A DNA stretch of 64,000 nt from [Borrelia] tanukii. GTDB lineage: Bacteria; Spirochaetota; Spirochaetia; Borreliales; Borreliaceae. The stretch is from NCBI RefSeq assembly GCF_030436345.1, contig NZ_CP124038.1, positions 744,001-808,000 of the forward strand, in the 5' to 3' direction. Below, one piece after another: positions 8,987 to 18,015 of this stretch. Numbering within the stretch: position 1 is the first letter of the stretch; each line of letters opens with the position of its first letter. A model generated the notes under the pieces. That model saw only the letters and a list, made by a program, of their open reading frames with translations. It was not told where the DNA came from and made no database searches. The position numbers and the translations under genes are program-made.

Positions 8987-9832
8987 ATGAATTTTCTTGT
9001 CAAATTCAAGAATTTTATCAAAGTGCTTTTAGTATTGATAGTTTCTCTTGTTTTTATGATTTATGATTCAAGCAGTGTTCAAAGAAAAAAAACTGATAAT
9101 TTTTTGTTTTTTACTCTTAATTCTTATATTCAAAGTAGAATGCATGAGGTTTTTAGTTTTATTTCTAATGTTTTTGAAACCGTCAATGAATATAAAAATT
9201 ATAAGGACAAGATAGAATTTTATAAAAAAAGGATACAACAGCTTGAAATAGTAACTCAGAATATACAGTCACTAAGGCAAGAGAATGTTCGTCTTAAAGA
9301 GCAATTAAATTTTTATTCATCAAGTTCTAGCGATTTTATTTCAGCAGAGATTATATATTTAAATTATTCAAATATATCGACTTTAATGGCTATTAACAAA
9401 GGATTCAATGATGGGATAGAAAAGGATATGATAGCAGTTGCTTATCAAGACGGCTTTAGTGGTCTTGTAGGCAAAGTTGTAAAGGTTTATTCTAATACTG
9501 CTAAAATTTTGCCTTTGACCAATTATGAAAATTTTGTGTCTGCAAGGATTCAAAGTAGCAGGTTTATAGGTCTTGTAGAAGGTAATGGTTATGGCAAAAA
9601 ACTTGAAATGAATTATGTTAATAAACTTGCTGAAAAAGATTTGAAGATAGGTGATTCTATTGTTACTGCTGGGTTTAGTGAATATCCAGTTGGCATTTAT
9701 ATTGGAAAGATTACAAATTTTCATATTCTTGATTACAATTCTCTTTTAAAAATAGAAGTAGAACCAGCAATAGTTTTAGATAAGCTTGAGTATGTTTTTC
9801 TTGTTAAAAACAACAAAGAGATTGGTAAATAA
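8987..9832 (+). CDS. mreC: Rod-shape protein MreC
   Basis: MreC is a bitopic membrane protein that links MreB to PBP2 and activates it in the periplasm. The 281-residue protein has a single N-terminal membrane helix (about residues 11-31), a coiled coil (about 60-105, with LEIVTQNIQSLRQENVRLKE-type heptads) and the beta-rich MreC domain (about 115-275). ATG start three bases after the mreB stop. Its TAA overlaps the mreD ATG by one base, which indicates translational coupling. Confidence 0.93.
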   Translation: MNFLVKFKNFIKVLLVLIVSLVFMIYDSSSVQRKKTDNFLFFTLNSYIQSRMHEVFSFISNVFETVNEYKNYKDKIEFYKKRIQQLEIVTQNIQSLRQENVRLKEQLNFYSSSSSDFISAEIIYLNYSNISTLMAINKGFNDGIEKDMIAVAYQDGFSGLVGKVVKVYSNTAKILPLTNYENFVSARIQSSRFIGLVEGNGYGKKLEMNYVNKLAEKDLKIGDSIVTAGFSEYPVGIYIGKITNFHILDYNSLLKIEVEPAIVLDKLEYVFLVKNNKEIGK

Positions 9833-10314
9833 TGGCGGCATTTTTAACATATTTTATTTCTAGTGCATTTTTAGGTAAAATTTTTCAACACTATTTTGCA
9901 ACCTATTTTTATTTTTCAATAGATATTTTTTTAATTTTTCTAGTTTTTAATTCTTTGAATTTTATTTTTAATGTGGGATTATTATCTAGCATTTTATATG
10001 GTCTTCTTATGGATTATTTTACAGGACTGCCACTTGGATTTTTTGTTTTTGGGTATACATTAATATTTTATTTTAACAATAAAATAAAGTTATTGATGCC
10101 TAAGAATATGCTTAGCATGACAATATTTTTTATCTTTTCAAAAGTTATATTATGGTTTTTGGCTATTGTATTTTATGATTTTGTAGATTTAAAATCTTTT
10201 AATTATTCAATTTTTAACCTTGACCTTGTTGTAAATATAATGTTTATTAACTTTTTGTACCCAATTCAAAATTATTTTACTAGAAATTTTTATTCTTTTA
10301 AAGAGGATTATTAG
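9832..10314 (+). CDS. mreD: Rod-shape protein MreD
   Basis: MreD is a small polytopic membrane protein of the elongasome. The 160-residue product is highly hydrophobic, with about five membrane segments (roughly residues 7-25, 33-58, 60-80, 98-122 and 130-150). Individual residues are poorly conserved in this family, so the call rests on position, size and topology: it lies exactly between mreC and pbp2. The start overlaps the mreC stop by one base, and its stop overlaps the pbp2 GTG start by one base. Confidence 0.85.
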   Translation: MAAFLTYFISSAFLGKIFQHYFATYFYFSIDIFLIFLVFNSLNFIFNVGLLSSILYGLLMDYFTGLPLGFFVFGYTLIFYFNNKIKLLMPKNMLSMTIFFIFSKVILWFLAIVFYDFVDLKSFNYSIFNLDLVVNIMFINFLYPIQNYFTRNFYSFKEDY

Positions 10315-12113
10315 TGGGTGTTATAACAAATTTTAGATACAAATTTGGAATATTTTTCTTAATAGTAATTATGCTGTTTTATCTAGCGATTTTATTTAAA
10401 ATGCAAATTGGTAAGCATTTGTTTTACGATAGGGAGGCCAATGTTTTTTTATCAAGATTGGAAAAAATCAATGCCTCAAGGGGTGAGATCTTAGATTCTA
10501 ATTCCAATATTTTGGCAAATAATTTAACCATGTTTGTTTTAAAGATAAGTTTGCAACAATATTATAATATGCCCGTTGCTACTAGAATTGAGATGGTAGA
10601 CTTTTTGTCAAGCACTCTAGATATTGATAAATCTATTATTTTGTCTAAGCTGCAAGAGCCTGGTGGATATCTTAAAGATGTTGAGATAATGGAACTTACT
10701 CCAAAAATGTTGTTTAGAATTTCTGAAAAAAAGTTTGATTATCCTGCTCTTTTATGGACTTATTCTTTTAAGCGCAACTATTTAGTTGATGATTCATATT
10801 CACATTCAATCGGTTATGTTGGGCAAATAAATCAAAGAGAACTTAGAACGTTTTATAATGTTAGTGGTTATGACAATACTTCTACGATTGGAAAGTTGGG
10901 TATTGAACAAGTTTATGATAATTATATTAGAGGGCAAGAGGGATTAATTAAATACAAAGTGGATTCTAAGGAAAGAAAAATAGATGACGGTTCTATCATA
11001 AAGAATATGGTTCCAGGTAATGATGTTGTACTTAATATTAATAAAGATATTCAAGATCTTGCTAAGAATGCTTTGGGCAAAAGGCATGGCTCTATTGTTG
11101 TATTAAAACCATCAACAGGTGCTGTTCTTTCTCTTCACAACTATCCTTACTATTCTATGAGAGATGTTTACAATAAACATAATAAGGAAGATTACTCTTT
11201 TTTAAACAAAGCTATTCAATCTGTTTATCCACCGGCGTCTATTTTTAAGTTAGTTGTTGCTGCTGCTATTCTTGAGGAGAGAGTTATAGATAAAGATCGT
11301 AAAATTTATTGTCCTGGATATTTTAAAGTTGGAAATAGAATTTTTCATTGTTGGAAGCCCGGTGGTCATGGGTATGTTAATTTAGAAGAGGCGATTGCAC
11401 ATTCTTCTAATGTTTATTTTTATACACTTGGACTTAAGTATCTTGGGGTTGATAAAATTAGAAAATATGCAAAAGAATTTGGATTTGGAGAAAAAACAGG
11501 AATTGATTTGCCAAATGAAGTATCTGGTCTACTTCCTAGTCCCGAGTGGAAAGAAAAAACTTTTAATCAATCTTGGGTAGGAGGAGATACTGTAAATTTT
11601 TCAATAGGTCAAGGATTTTTGAATGCTACCCCTATTCAGATTGTTAATATGGTTGCTATGATTGCAAATGAAGGTGTTGTATATAAGCCTAGAGTTGTAA
11701 ATAAAATTTTAAAGGGCGGTACGAATGAAATTATTCTTGAGAATAAGCCAGAAATACTAAAAAAGACAAATCTTATTAGTAAGAACACATTTAAGCTTCT
11801 AAAAAAATATATGAGGAGTGTTGTAACTTATGGTACAGCAAAATATGCAGTTATTACGAAAGCCGTTAAGGTTGGAGGCAAAACAGGTACTGGTCAAACT
11901 GGTATAGATGGTTTTGAAAATAGTTCTTTTATTGGACTTGCTCCTTATAATGGCTCAGCTGATAATCAAATTATTGTTTTTAGTTTGGTTGAGGCAAAAA
12001 GCAATGTAGATTGGTGGCCTGCAAAATCTACAGATTTAATAATGCAAGGTATTTTTGCAAATCAAAGTTATGAAGATATTCTTAAAGGCTATAGGCCTTG
12101 GTATATTAGGTAG
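10314..12113 (+). CDS. mrdA: Penicillin-binding protein 2, elongation transpeptidase
   Basis: This is the class B PBP that cross-links side-wall peptidoglycan with RodA as its glycosyltransferase. The 599-residue protein has a membrane anchor (about residues 10-33), a PBP dimer/pedestal domain (about 50-215), and a transpeptidase domain with S309-I-F-K (SxxK), SSN at about 364-366 and KTGT near residue 523. The start is GTG at 10314, overlapping the mreD stop. rodA follows after four bases. The complete catalytic set indicates an active enzyme and a beta-lactam target. Confidence 0.95.
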   Translation: MGVITNFRYKFGIFFLIVIMLFYLAILFKMQIGKHLFYDREANVFLSRLEKINASRGEILDSNSNILANNLTMFVLKISLQQYYNMPVATRIEMVDFLSSTLDIDKSIILSKLQEPGGYLKDVEIMELTPKMLFRISEKKFDYPALLWTYSFKRNYLVDDSYSHSIGYVGQINQRELRTFYNVSGYDNTSTIGKLGIEQVYDNYIRGQEGLIKYKVDSKERKIDDGSIIKNMVPGNDVVLNINKDIQDLAKNALGKRHGSIVVLKPSTGAVLSLHNYPYYSMRDVYNKHNKEDYSFLNKAIQSVYPPASIFKLVVAAAILEERVIDKDRKIYCPGYFKVGNRIFHCWKPGGHGYVNLEEAIAHSSNVYFYTLGLKYLGVDKIRKYAKEFGFGEKTGIDLPNEVSGLLPSPEWKEKTFNQSWVGGDTVNFSIGQGFLNATPIQIVNMVAMIANEGVVYKPRVVNKILKGGTNEIILENKPEILKKTNLISKNTFKLLKKYMRSVVTYGTAKYAVITKAVKVGGKTGTGQTGIDGFENSSFIGLAPYNGSADNQIIVFSLVEAKSNVDWWPAKSTDLIMQGIFANQSYEDILKGYRPWYIR

Positions 12114-12117
12114 ATTA

Positions 12118-13434
12118 ATGGTTTTTAGGAAAAATTATGATTATTTAGCTTTAATAAGCTTATTTATAGTTTCTTTTGTTGGTATATTGTTGATTTATTC
12201 TAGCGATTATAATATTAGTGGGTCTTTAACTAAGAATGAATATATAAAACAAACCTTTTGGGTAATTATTGGATTTTTTTTGATTTTTATAGTGGGTAAA
12301 TATGATTTAAAATTTGTTTATAGCATGGTATATCCTTTATATTTTTTATTAATATTAGCTTTAATTTTTACTGCATTTTTTGGAATGACTGTAAACGGAG
12401 CAAGGTCTTGGATTGGTATATGGAAGTTTGGAGGGCAGCCTTCTGAATTTGGTAAAGTTATTATTATTTTAACACTTTCAAAATTTTATGCTGAAAAAAA
12501 AGGTTATAATGAATTTTTTATTTTTATTGCTGCATTTTTGTTAATTTTTCCATCTGTAATTCTTATATTATTGCAACCTGATTTTGGTACAGCGATAGTA
12601 TATTTAACCATTTTTATATTTATTTCTTTTTTTGCAGGAATAGACTTACATTATGTTTTAGCATTTGCGTTGACAGGGTTTTTATCTTTTGTTTTTGCAA
12701 TTTTACCGGTTTGGTATGAATATAAAGTAAATATGGGTAATGTATTTTATCTTATTTTTTCAAATCCTTTTTATTTTAGAGTAGTAATGGGGGTGTTGCT
12801 TTTAATACTTTTGATTTCTGTTATAGGATTTTTTATTGCTAAATATGGTTTGAGTATTAAAATAATTTATTTTTATGTATTTTTTGCAAGTTCTATTTTA
12901 TTGGTTTCAATAGTGTTTTCAAAAGTCCTTTCAAAGTTAATGAAGACTTATCAGATTAAGCGGTTTTTAGTATTTTTAGATCCGGCTATTGATGCTAAGG
13001 GCGCTGGTTGGAATTTAAATCAGGTTAAGATAGCAATTGGTTCTGGAGGTCTTTTGGGCAAAGGATTTTTAAAAGGACCTTATACCCATGCTAATTATGT
13101 GCCGTCTCAGAGCACAGATTTTATTTTTTCTATTCTTGCTGAAGAGTTTGGATTTTTAGGTGTTAGTACGATTTTAATATTATTTTTTTTTCTTTTTTTT
13201 AAATTTTTGATAATAATGAATAAAAGTCAAGATAGATATATGGCTTTAGTAATATCTGGAATTTTGGGACTTTTGTTTTTTCATACTTCTTTTAATGTTG
13301 GAATGTCTTTAGGAGTTCTTCCTATTACTGGGATTCCTTTTCCCTTTCTCTCTTATGGGGGTTCTTCTACTATTACATTTTTTTTAGCAATGTCTTTTTA
13401 TTTTAATATTGAATCAATAGTTGCTATGGATTGA
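12118..13434 (+). CDS. rodA: Peptidoglycan glycosyltransferase RodA (SEDS family)
   Basis: RodA polymerises lipid II into glycan strands in the elongasome. The 438-residue protein has about ten membrane helices and SEDS signatures: the conserved QPSEFGK early in the protein, QPDFGTA near residue 155, and the C-terminal SYGGSS motif near 415. The frame extends upstream into pbp2, but the ATG at 12118, four bases after the pbp2 stop, gives a normal N-terminus. Last gene of the mre cluster; a 165-bp gap with no obvious hairpin terminator separates it from thrS. Confidence 0.94.
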   Translation: MVFRKNYDYLALISLFIVSFVGILLIYSSDYNISGSLTKNEYIKQTFWVIIGFFLIFIVGKYDLKFVYSMVYPLYFLLILALIFTAFFGMTVNGARSWIGIWKFGGQPSEFGKVIIILTLSKFYAEKKGYNEFFIFIAAFLLIFPSVILILLQPDFGTAIVYLTIFIFISFFAGIDLHYVLAFALTGFLSFVFAILPVWYEYKVNMGNVFYLIFSNPFYFRVVMGVLLLILLISVIGFFIAKYGLSIKIIYFYVFFASSILLVSIVFSKVLSKLMKTYQIKRFLVFLDPAIDAKGAGWNLNQVKIAIGSGGLLGKGFLKGPYTHANYVPSQSTDFIFSILAEEFGFLGVSTILILFFFLFFKFLIIMNKSQDRYMALVISGILGLLFFHTSFNVGMSLGVLPITGIPFPFLSYGGSSTITFFLAMSFYFNIESIVAMD

Positions 13435-13599
13435 GAATTTATTTTTATTTTTTTGTTTTCTTATCTCTATTTTTTTAGAAAATTTTTTTGTATATTTTAA
13501 CTTAGTAATTATAAATATTTGAGGTACGTATTTTTGCGTAAAAGTGATGAATATAAATTTTAATTTTTTAATAAAAATCAAAAGATTAAGGGTATTGTT

Positions 13600-15345
13600 G
13601 TGAATAAAGATCTAAATAAAGAAGATATTCTTTACAAAAAAAGACATTCAATAGCCCATGTTATGGCAGAAGCTGTGCGTGATTTATTTCCAAATACCAA
13701 AATTGCAATAGGTCCTCCTATTAAAGATGGTTTTTATTATGATTTTGAATTTAAAAAGCAAATTACAGAAGATTCTCTTTTGGACATAGAAAATAGAATG
13801 AGAGAGATTTTAAAGACCGGGAGTTCTTTTGAAAAAGAGATAATAAGCGTAGAACAGGCTCTTGAAATTTTTAAAGATGAGCCTTACAAGATTGATTTGA
13901 TTAAAAATTTTGATTTACAAAATGAAATTTCTATTTATAAGAGTCATAAGTTTGTTGATCTTTGCAGGGGTCCTCATGTTGATAATATGAATAAAATTGA
14001 TCCAAAGGCATTTAAGCTTACTAGCATTGCTGGAGCTTATTGGCGAGGTAATGAAAAAAATACAATGCTTACCAGAATTTATGGAACTTTGTGGAATAAT
14101 GAAAAAGAGCTAAGATCTTATCTTAACTTGAGAGAGGAAATAAAAAAAAGAGACCATAGAAAGCTTGGAAAAGAACTTGATTTATTTTCTATTCATGAAG
14201 AGATTGGACCAGGACTTGTTTTTTTTCATCCCAATGGAGCCAAAATAAGAGCTTTAATAGAGGATTTTTGGAGAGAAGAGCACTCTAAAAATGGGTATGA
14301 TATTCTTTTTACACCCCATGTTGGTAAATCTTGGCTTTGGCAAACTTCTGGCCATTTAGACTTTTATAAGGACAGCATGTTTGAAAAAATAGAAATGGAT
14401 AAAAGTGATTATTATCTTAAACCCATGAATTGTCCTTTTCATATTGCAATTTACAATACAGGTAGACATTCTTATAGAGATTTGCCATTTAGATGGGCCG
14501 AACTTGGCACTGTATATCGTTATGAAAAGATAGGTGCTTTGCACGGCATAATGAGAGCCAGAGGCTTCACTCAGGATGATGCTCACATTATATGTACCCA
14601 TTCTCAAGTTGTAGATGAGATTAAAGAAGTTCTTAGATTTGCTATTTATATGTGGAATAAATTTGGCTTTAACAACTTAAAGGCATATCTTTCTACAAAG
14701 CCCGACAAGTCTGTTGGGAATGATGCTGATTGGGAAATGTCTTTAAAAGTTCTTGAAGAGGCTTTAAGTGATTTTAAAGTTCCTTATGAAATTGATAAAG
14801 GGGGAGGTGCTTTTTATGGGCCTAAAATTGACCTTAAGATAGTTGATTCGCTTGAAAGAGAGTGGCAGATGAGCACAATTCAATTTGATTTTAATCTACC
14901 TGAGAGATTTAATATGACTTATACTGCTGAGGATGGTAAAGAAAAAAGACCATTTATGATTCATCGAGCTTTGTTGGGATCTATTGAAAGATTTTTTGGA
15001 ATTCTTGTAGAACACTATGGCGGAGCGTTTCCTTTATGGTTATCTCCTATTCAAGCAGTAATCATTCCTGTTAACAATATTGTAGAAGATTATGCTATTA
15101 AGGTTTTTAATAAATTTAAAAATGAGGGGATTAGAATAAAACTTGATAATAGCTCTTCAAGAATGAATGCTAAGATTAGGGAATATCAGGCTAAAAAAAT
15201 ACCTTATATGTTTATAATTGGCGAGAGAGAGGTAGCAGAAGAAAGAATATCTATTAGAACAAGAACAAATGAGCAAATAAATGGAATTGAACTTAATGAA
15301 GCTCTTAAGTTTATTTTATTAAAAGTAAAAGATAAGGAGATTTGA
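13600..15345 (+). CDS. thrS: Threonyl-tRNA synthetase lacking the TGS domain
   Basis: ThrRS charges tRNA-Thr and edits mis-activated serine. The 581-residue protein starts directly with the editing domain: HSIAH near residue 16 and CRGPH near 128 supply its zinc-binding-type His/Cys set. The class II catalytic core follows, with the zinc-coordinating MNCPFH near residue 272, and then a C-terminal anticodon-binding domain (from about 480). The usual N-terminal TGS domain (about 60 residues) is absent, which explains the shorter length. The GTG start has AAGGG at 13588-13592. pgsA follows within four bases of the stop. Confidence 0.95.
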   Translation: MNKDLNKEDILYKKRHSIAHVMAEAVRDLFPNTKIAIGPPIKDGFYYDFEFKKQITEDSLLDIENRMREILKTGSSFEKEIISVEQALEIFKDEPYKIDLIKNFDLQNEISIYKSHKFVDLCRGPHVDNMNKIDPKAFKLTSIAGAYWRGNEKNTMLTRIYGTLWNNEKELRSYLNLREEIKKRDHRKLGKELDLFSIHEEIGPGLVFFHPNGAKIRALIEDFWREEHSKNGYDILFTPHVGKSWLWQTSGHLDFYKDSMFEKIEMDKSDYYLKPMNCPFHIAIYNTGRHSYRDLPFRWAELGTVYRYEKIGALHGIMRARGFTQDDAHIICTHSQVVDEIKEVLRFAIYMWNKFGFNNLKAYLSTKPDKSVGNDADWEMSLKVLEEALSDFKVPYEIDKGGGAFYGPKIDLKIVDSLEREWQMSTIQFDFNLPERFNMTYTAEDGKEKRPFMIHRALLGSIERFFGILVEHYGGAFPLWLSPIQAVIIPVNNIVEDYAIKVFNKFKNEGIRIKLDNSSSRMNAKIREYQAKKIPYMFIIGEREVAEERISIRTRTNEQINGIELNEALKFILLKVKDKEI

Positions 15346-15349
15346 TAAA

Positions 15350-15970
15350 TTGAATAATTTAATCAAGGTTATTACTCCTAATAAGATAACATTAGCTAGG
15401 ATTATACTTTCCTTTATTATATTAATTTTGTTTTTTTTGGAAAATATATTTTTTCCATATTTGTTTTTTGGAATTATTTGGTTTTTAATCATTTTTAATG
15501 AATTTACTGACTTTATTGATGGGTATATTGCAAGAAAATATGGTCTTGTTAGCAATGTGGGTAAAATTTTAGATCCTTATGCGGATGTTTTGCAGCATTT
15601 AACATATTTTGTTTTTTTCTTTTACAAAGGAATAACCCCCTATTATTTTTTTGTAATATTTATTTATCGTGAAATTTCTATTGGTTTTGTTAGAAATTTA
15701 ATTATTCAGTTTAATATAGTTCAACAAGCCAATTTTTTGGGGAAATTAAAGTCGCTTCTTTATGCTGTTTGTACTTTTGCAAGTCTTTTGCTTTATACTT
15801 TAAATCAACTTAACTTTACAGAATCAATTCAAAATTTTATTAGCTACATTTTAAATTTTGAATTCAAATTCTTATTTATTGTTCAAGCAACGTATGTTTG
15901 TGCTGCTCTTTTTGCAATTTTATCATTTTTAGACTATGCCTTAATATTTTTGAATGTAAAAAAAATATGA
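15350..15970 (+). CDS. pgsA: CDP-diacylglycerol-glycerol-3-phosphate phosphatidyltransferase
   Basis: PgsA makes phosphatidylglycerol phosphate, the precursor of PG in the inner membrane. The 206-residue membrane protein carries the full CDP-alcohol phosphotransferase signature, DFIDGYIAR then GKILDPYAD at about residues 45-75, with all the metal-binding aspartates. Around five membrane helices. TTG start at 15350, preceded by AAGGAG at the end of thrS. Its stop overlaps the start of the next gene (ATGA), so the two are translationally coupled. Confidence 0.92.
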   Translation: MNNLIKVITPNKITLARIILSFIILILFFLENIFFPYLFFGIIWFLIIFNEFTDFIDGYIARKYGLVSNVGKILDPYADVLQHLTYFVFFFYKGITPYYFFVIFIYREISIGFVRNLIIQFNIVQQANFLGKLKSLLYAVCTFASLLLYTLNQLNFTESIQNFISYILNFEFKFLFIVQATYVCAALFAILSFLDYALIFLNVKKI

Positions 15971-17412
15971 AAATAAATAAGACATTAATTTTGATATTTT
16001 TATTTGCAAAACTTTCTTCCATTCAAGCTCAAGTAAATCAAATATTAACGGAAATTAGTCCGCTGAGTATTCTAAATAGAAGTGGAAAGGGAAGTGTTTA
16101 TTTAAAAGTCAGCAAATCTTCTGATTATATTTTGACTTTAGATAAAAATTCAAATTCTGATTTTGTTTTTAAAATTTATGATATTTCTAATAAAAAGTAC
16201 ATAACTGATAAAATAAAAAAAAGTGATTTTAAAATAAGGTTAGATAAAAATTCTCTTTACGCAATAATATACGTTGGCACTAAAAATGAAAACATAAAGT
16301 TTTCGCTTACAGATTTAGATTTTTCAATTTTGAATAGCAATTTTCTGAAAGCTAAAACATCTAAGATTGAAAAAGAAGATTTATTTTTTACTTTAAAAGA
16401 GCTACCCGTTTTAAATTTAACTGACAAGCTTAAAAAATATGTATTAAGGACTTATAAAAGCAATATTTATATTGCTTATCAGTTAGAAAATAGCGAAGAC
16501 ATTAAGGTTGCTGAGTTTATTGAGAATGTTGGTTGGTTTAATCTTGATTCATCTGTTAATGGAAATATTGTTAATATAGTTAATTTTGATTTTTCAATTA
16601 ATTCAAAAGGAAATTTATATATTGCTTTTGTTACGAAATCAGGGTCTGATTTTACTAGTGAGCTTGTAGTTAAAAAATTTAATAGTAGAAAATGGATTGA
16701 TATTAGTCCTGGGTACATGGAAAATTTTGGATCTTTATTAAATATTAGCATTGATTTAAAGGATAGGTTGTATTTGACATATTTAAGGAAAATTGGAGAT
16801 GAATATAAAATAAATTTAATCTCAAATATGGGTTACGGAAGTATTTGGGCTGACGTAATACATTCTTATTTAAGTAAAGGTGATTCTAATGTTAATTCAT
16901 CAAACATTGGGTTAATATCTGAACCTTTTTTGGGTATTTTTTATAATTATAAGTCAAATGATGAGATTAAATCTGAATTTATTGTAAACAATGAAAGTGC
17001 TTGGGTAAATGCAAATATTCCTTCTGTTTATATGGCTAATTTTATTAAAGGTTTTTTTGATTCTAATTTTAATCAAATAATTATGAGTTTGGTTTCTGAA
17101 AATAGACCTATTATAAGCATTTGCCCTTTGAAAAGCAATAAATGGATCAATATAAGCCCTAATGTCGAAATGGAAGGCTCAAGTATTGATATTGGGCTTT
17201 ATAAAAATAATTTGTTTTTAGCTTTTGAAGACAATAATAATGTGAGATTGATTTATCTTAAGAATAAAAATTGGTATTTTTTAAATAAGTTGGAGCATTT
17301 TAAGAGCAATGTTACTAGCCCCCAGATTGGAATTTATGGCAATCAAGGGTTTGTAGTTTCTACTTTAAGCTATAATTCCAATGAATTATTTTTTACTTTG
17401 GTTCGCCAATGA
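15967..17412 (+). CDS. Exported beta-propeller-like protein, unknown function
   Basis: The ATG at 15967 overlaps the pgsA stop (ATGA) and opens a 481-residue protein with a typical signal peptide (Lys-rich start, hydrophobic core, then SIQA before Gln). The mature part is rich in beta-strands and repeats blocks of the kind DRLYLTYLRK, GNLYIAFVTK and NNLFLAFEDN, which suggests propeller blades. No lipobox is present, so a soluble periplasmic location is likely. Its 3' end overlaps the convergent CYTH-domain gene by 27 bp. I do not recognise a named family. Confidence 0.75.
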   Translation: MKINKTLILIFLFAKLSSIQAQVNQILTEISPLSILNRSGKGSVYLKVSKSSDYILTLDKNSNSDFVFKIYDISNKKYITDKIKKSDFKIRLDKNSLYAIIYVGTKNENIKFSLTDLDFSILNSNFLKAKTSKIEKEDLFFTLKELPVLNLTDKLKKYVLRTYKSNIYIAYQLENSEDIKVAEFIENVGWFNLDSSVNGNIVNIVNFDFSINSKGNLYIAFVTKSGSDFTSELVVKKFNSRKWIDISPGYMENFGSLLNISIDLKDRLYLTYLRKIGDEYKINLISNMGYGSIWADVIHSYLSKGDSNVNSSNIGLISEPFLGIFYNYKSNDEIKSEFIVNNESAWVNANIPSVYMANFIKGFFDSNFNQIIMSLVSENRPIISICPLKSNKWINISPNVEMEGSSIDIGLYKNNLFLAFEDNNNVRLIYLKNKNWYFLNKLEHFKSNVTSPQIGIYGNQGFVVSTLSYNSNELFFTLVRQ

Positions 17413-17919
17413 AAGTAATTCAAAGTAGGATCTAGTTTCAATATTTTCTTTTAATCCAAATTGATTGATTATGTTGCCAATTTCTTTTTTTGCTAAATCT
17501 ATATCATTTTGATCGTTAATTATTTTTTCTATTTCTAGAAAAAATCCAAGATTTTTTATTTCGTTTATCTCTACATTTAAATTATTAGTTTGATAAATTA
17601 AACTTTTTTTTATCTTTTTGTATAGCTTTTTAAATTTAAGCTCTTTCATAAGGATTAAAAAATTGTTAATGCTGTCTATTTTGAATTCTATCTCTTTATT
17701 AATTTCTATAGTATTGTTGTTGTCTAATATTTTTTTTTTAAATGTGACAATTTTTTCTAGAGTATTTAATTTTCTTATTCTTATAATTTTTTTTTGGTTT
17801 GAGTAATAGATGTCAGTTTTTATTTCTTCTTTAATAAATTTGAATTTTTTATTTGCTAACTTAATAATTCTTTTCAATTCTTTTGGAGGAATAAATACTT
17901 TTGATTCTACTTCAAACAT
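17386..17919 (-). CDS. cyaB: CYTH-domain protein (class IV adenylate cyclase/thiamine-triphosphatase-like)
   Basis: The 177-residue protein opens with EVESKV, the ExExK-type signature of CYTH enzymes, and has the alternating charged beta-strands of the triphosphate tunnel: IIRIRKLN near residue 50, IVTFKKK near 60, IEINKEIEFKI near 75. CYTH enzymes act on triphosphate substrates (ATP to cAMP, thiamine triphosphate, inorganic polyphosphate); the true substrate cannot be read here. It is transcribed against the preceding gene, overlaps its end by 27 bp, and diverges from ktrB. Confidence 0.75.
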   Translation of the reverse strand: MFEVESKVFIPPKELKRIIKLANKKFKFIKEEIKTDIYYSNQKKIIRIRKLNTLEKIVTFKKKILDNNNTIEINKEIEFKIDSINNFLILMKELKFKKLYKKIKKSLIYQTNNLNVEINEIKNLGFFLEIEKIINDQNDIDLAKKEIGNIINQFGLKENIETRSYFELLSLANQSKK

Positions 17920-17942
17920 ATATTAAAAATAATGTAATTATG

Positions 17943-17968
17943 ATAATATTTCAATGTTAAAATATTAT
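17943..17968. promoter_or_regulatory. Inverted repeat in the cyaB-like/ktrB divergent spacer
   Basis: ATAATATTT (17943-17951) and AAATATTAT (17960-17968) form 9-bp arms around 8 bases in the short gap between the two divergent genes. It is very AT-rich and could arise by chance, but its central position would suit a shared operator or overlapping -10 elements. Confidence 0.25.
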
Positions 17969-18015
17969 GCTATGTAAGATAAATTTTTGATAATTTAAAC
18001 AACTTTTTGTATCAT

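Noticed and set aside
12055..12117. Upstream extension of the rodA frame into pbp2
   Set aside because: Adds 21 residues that lie inside the PBP2 coding end and are not RodA-like; the ATG at 12118 fits the family.
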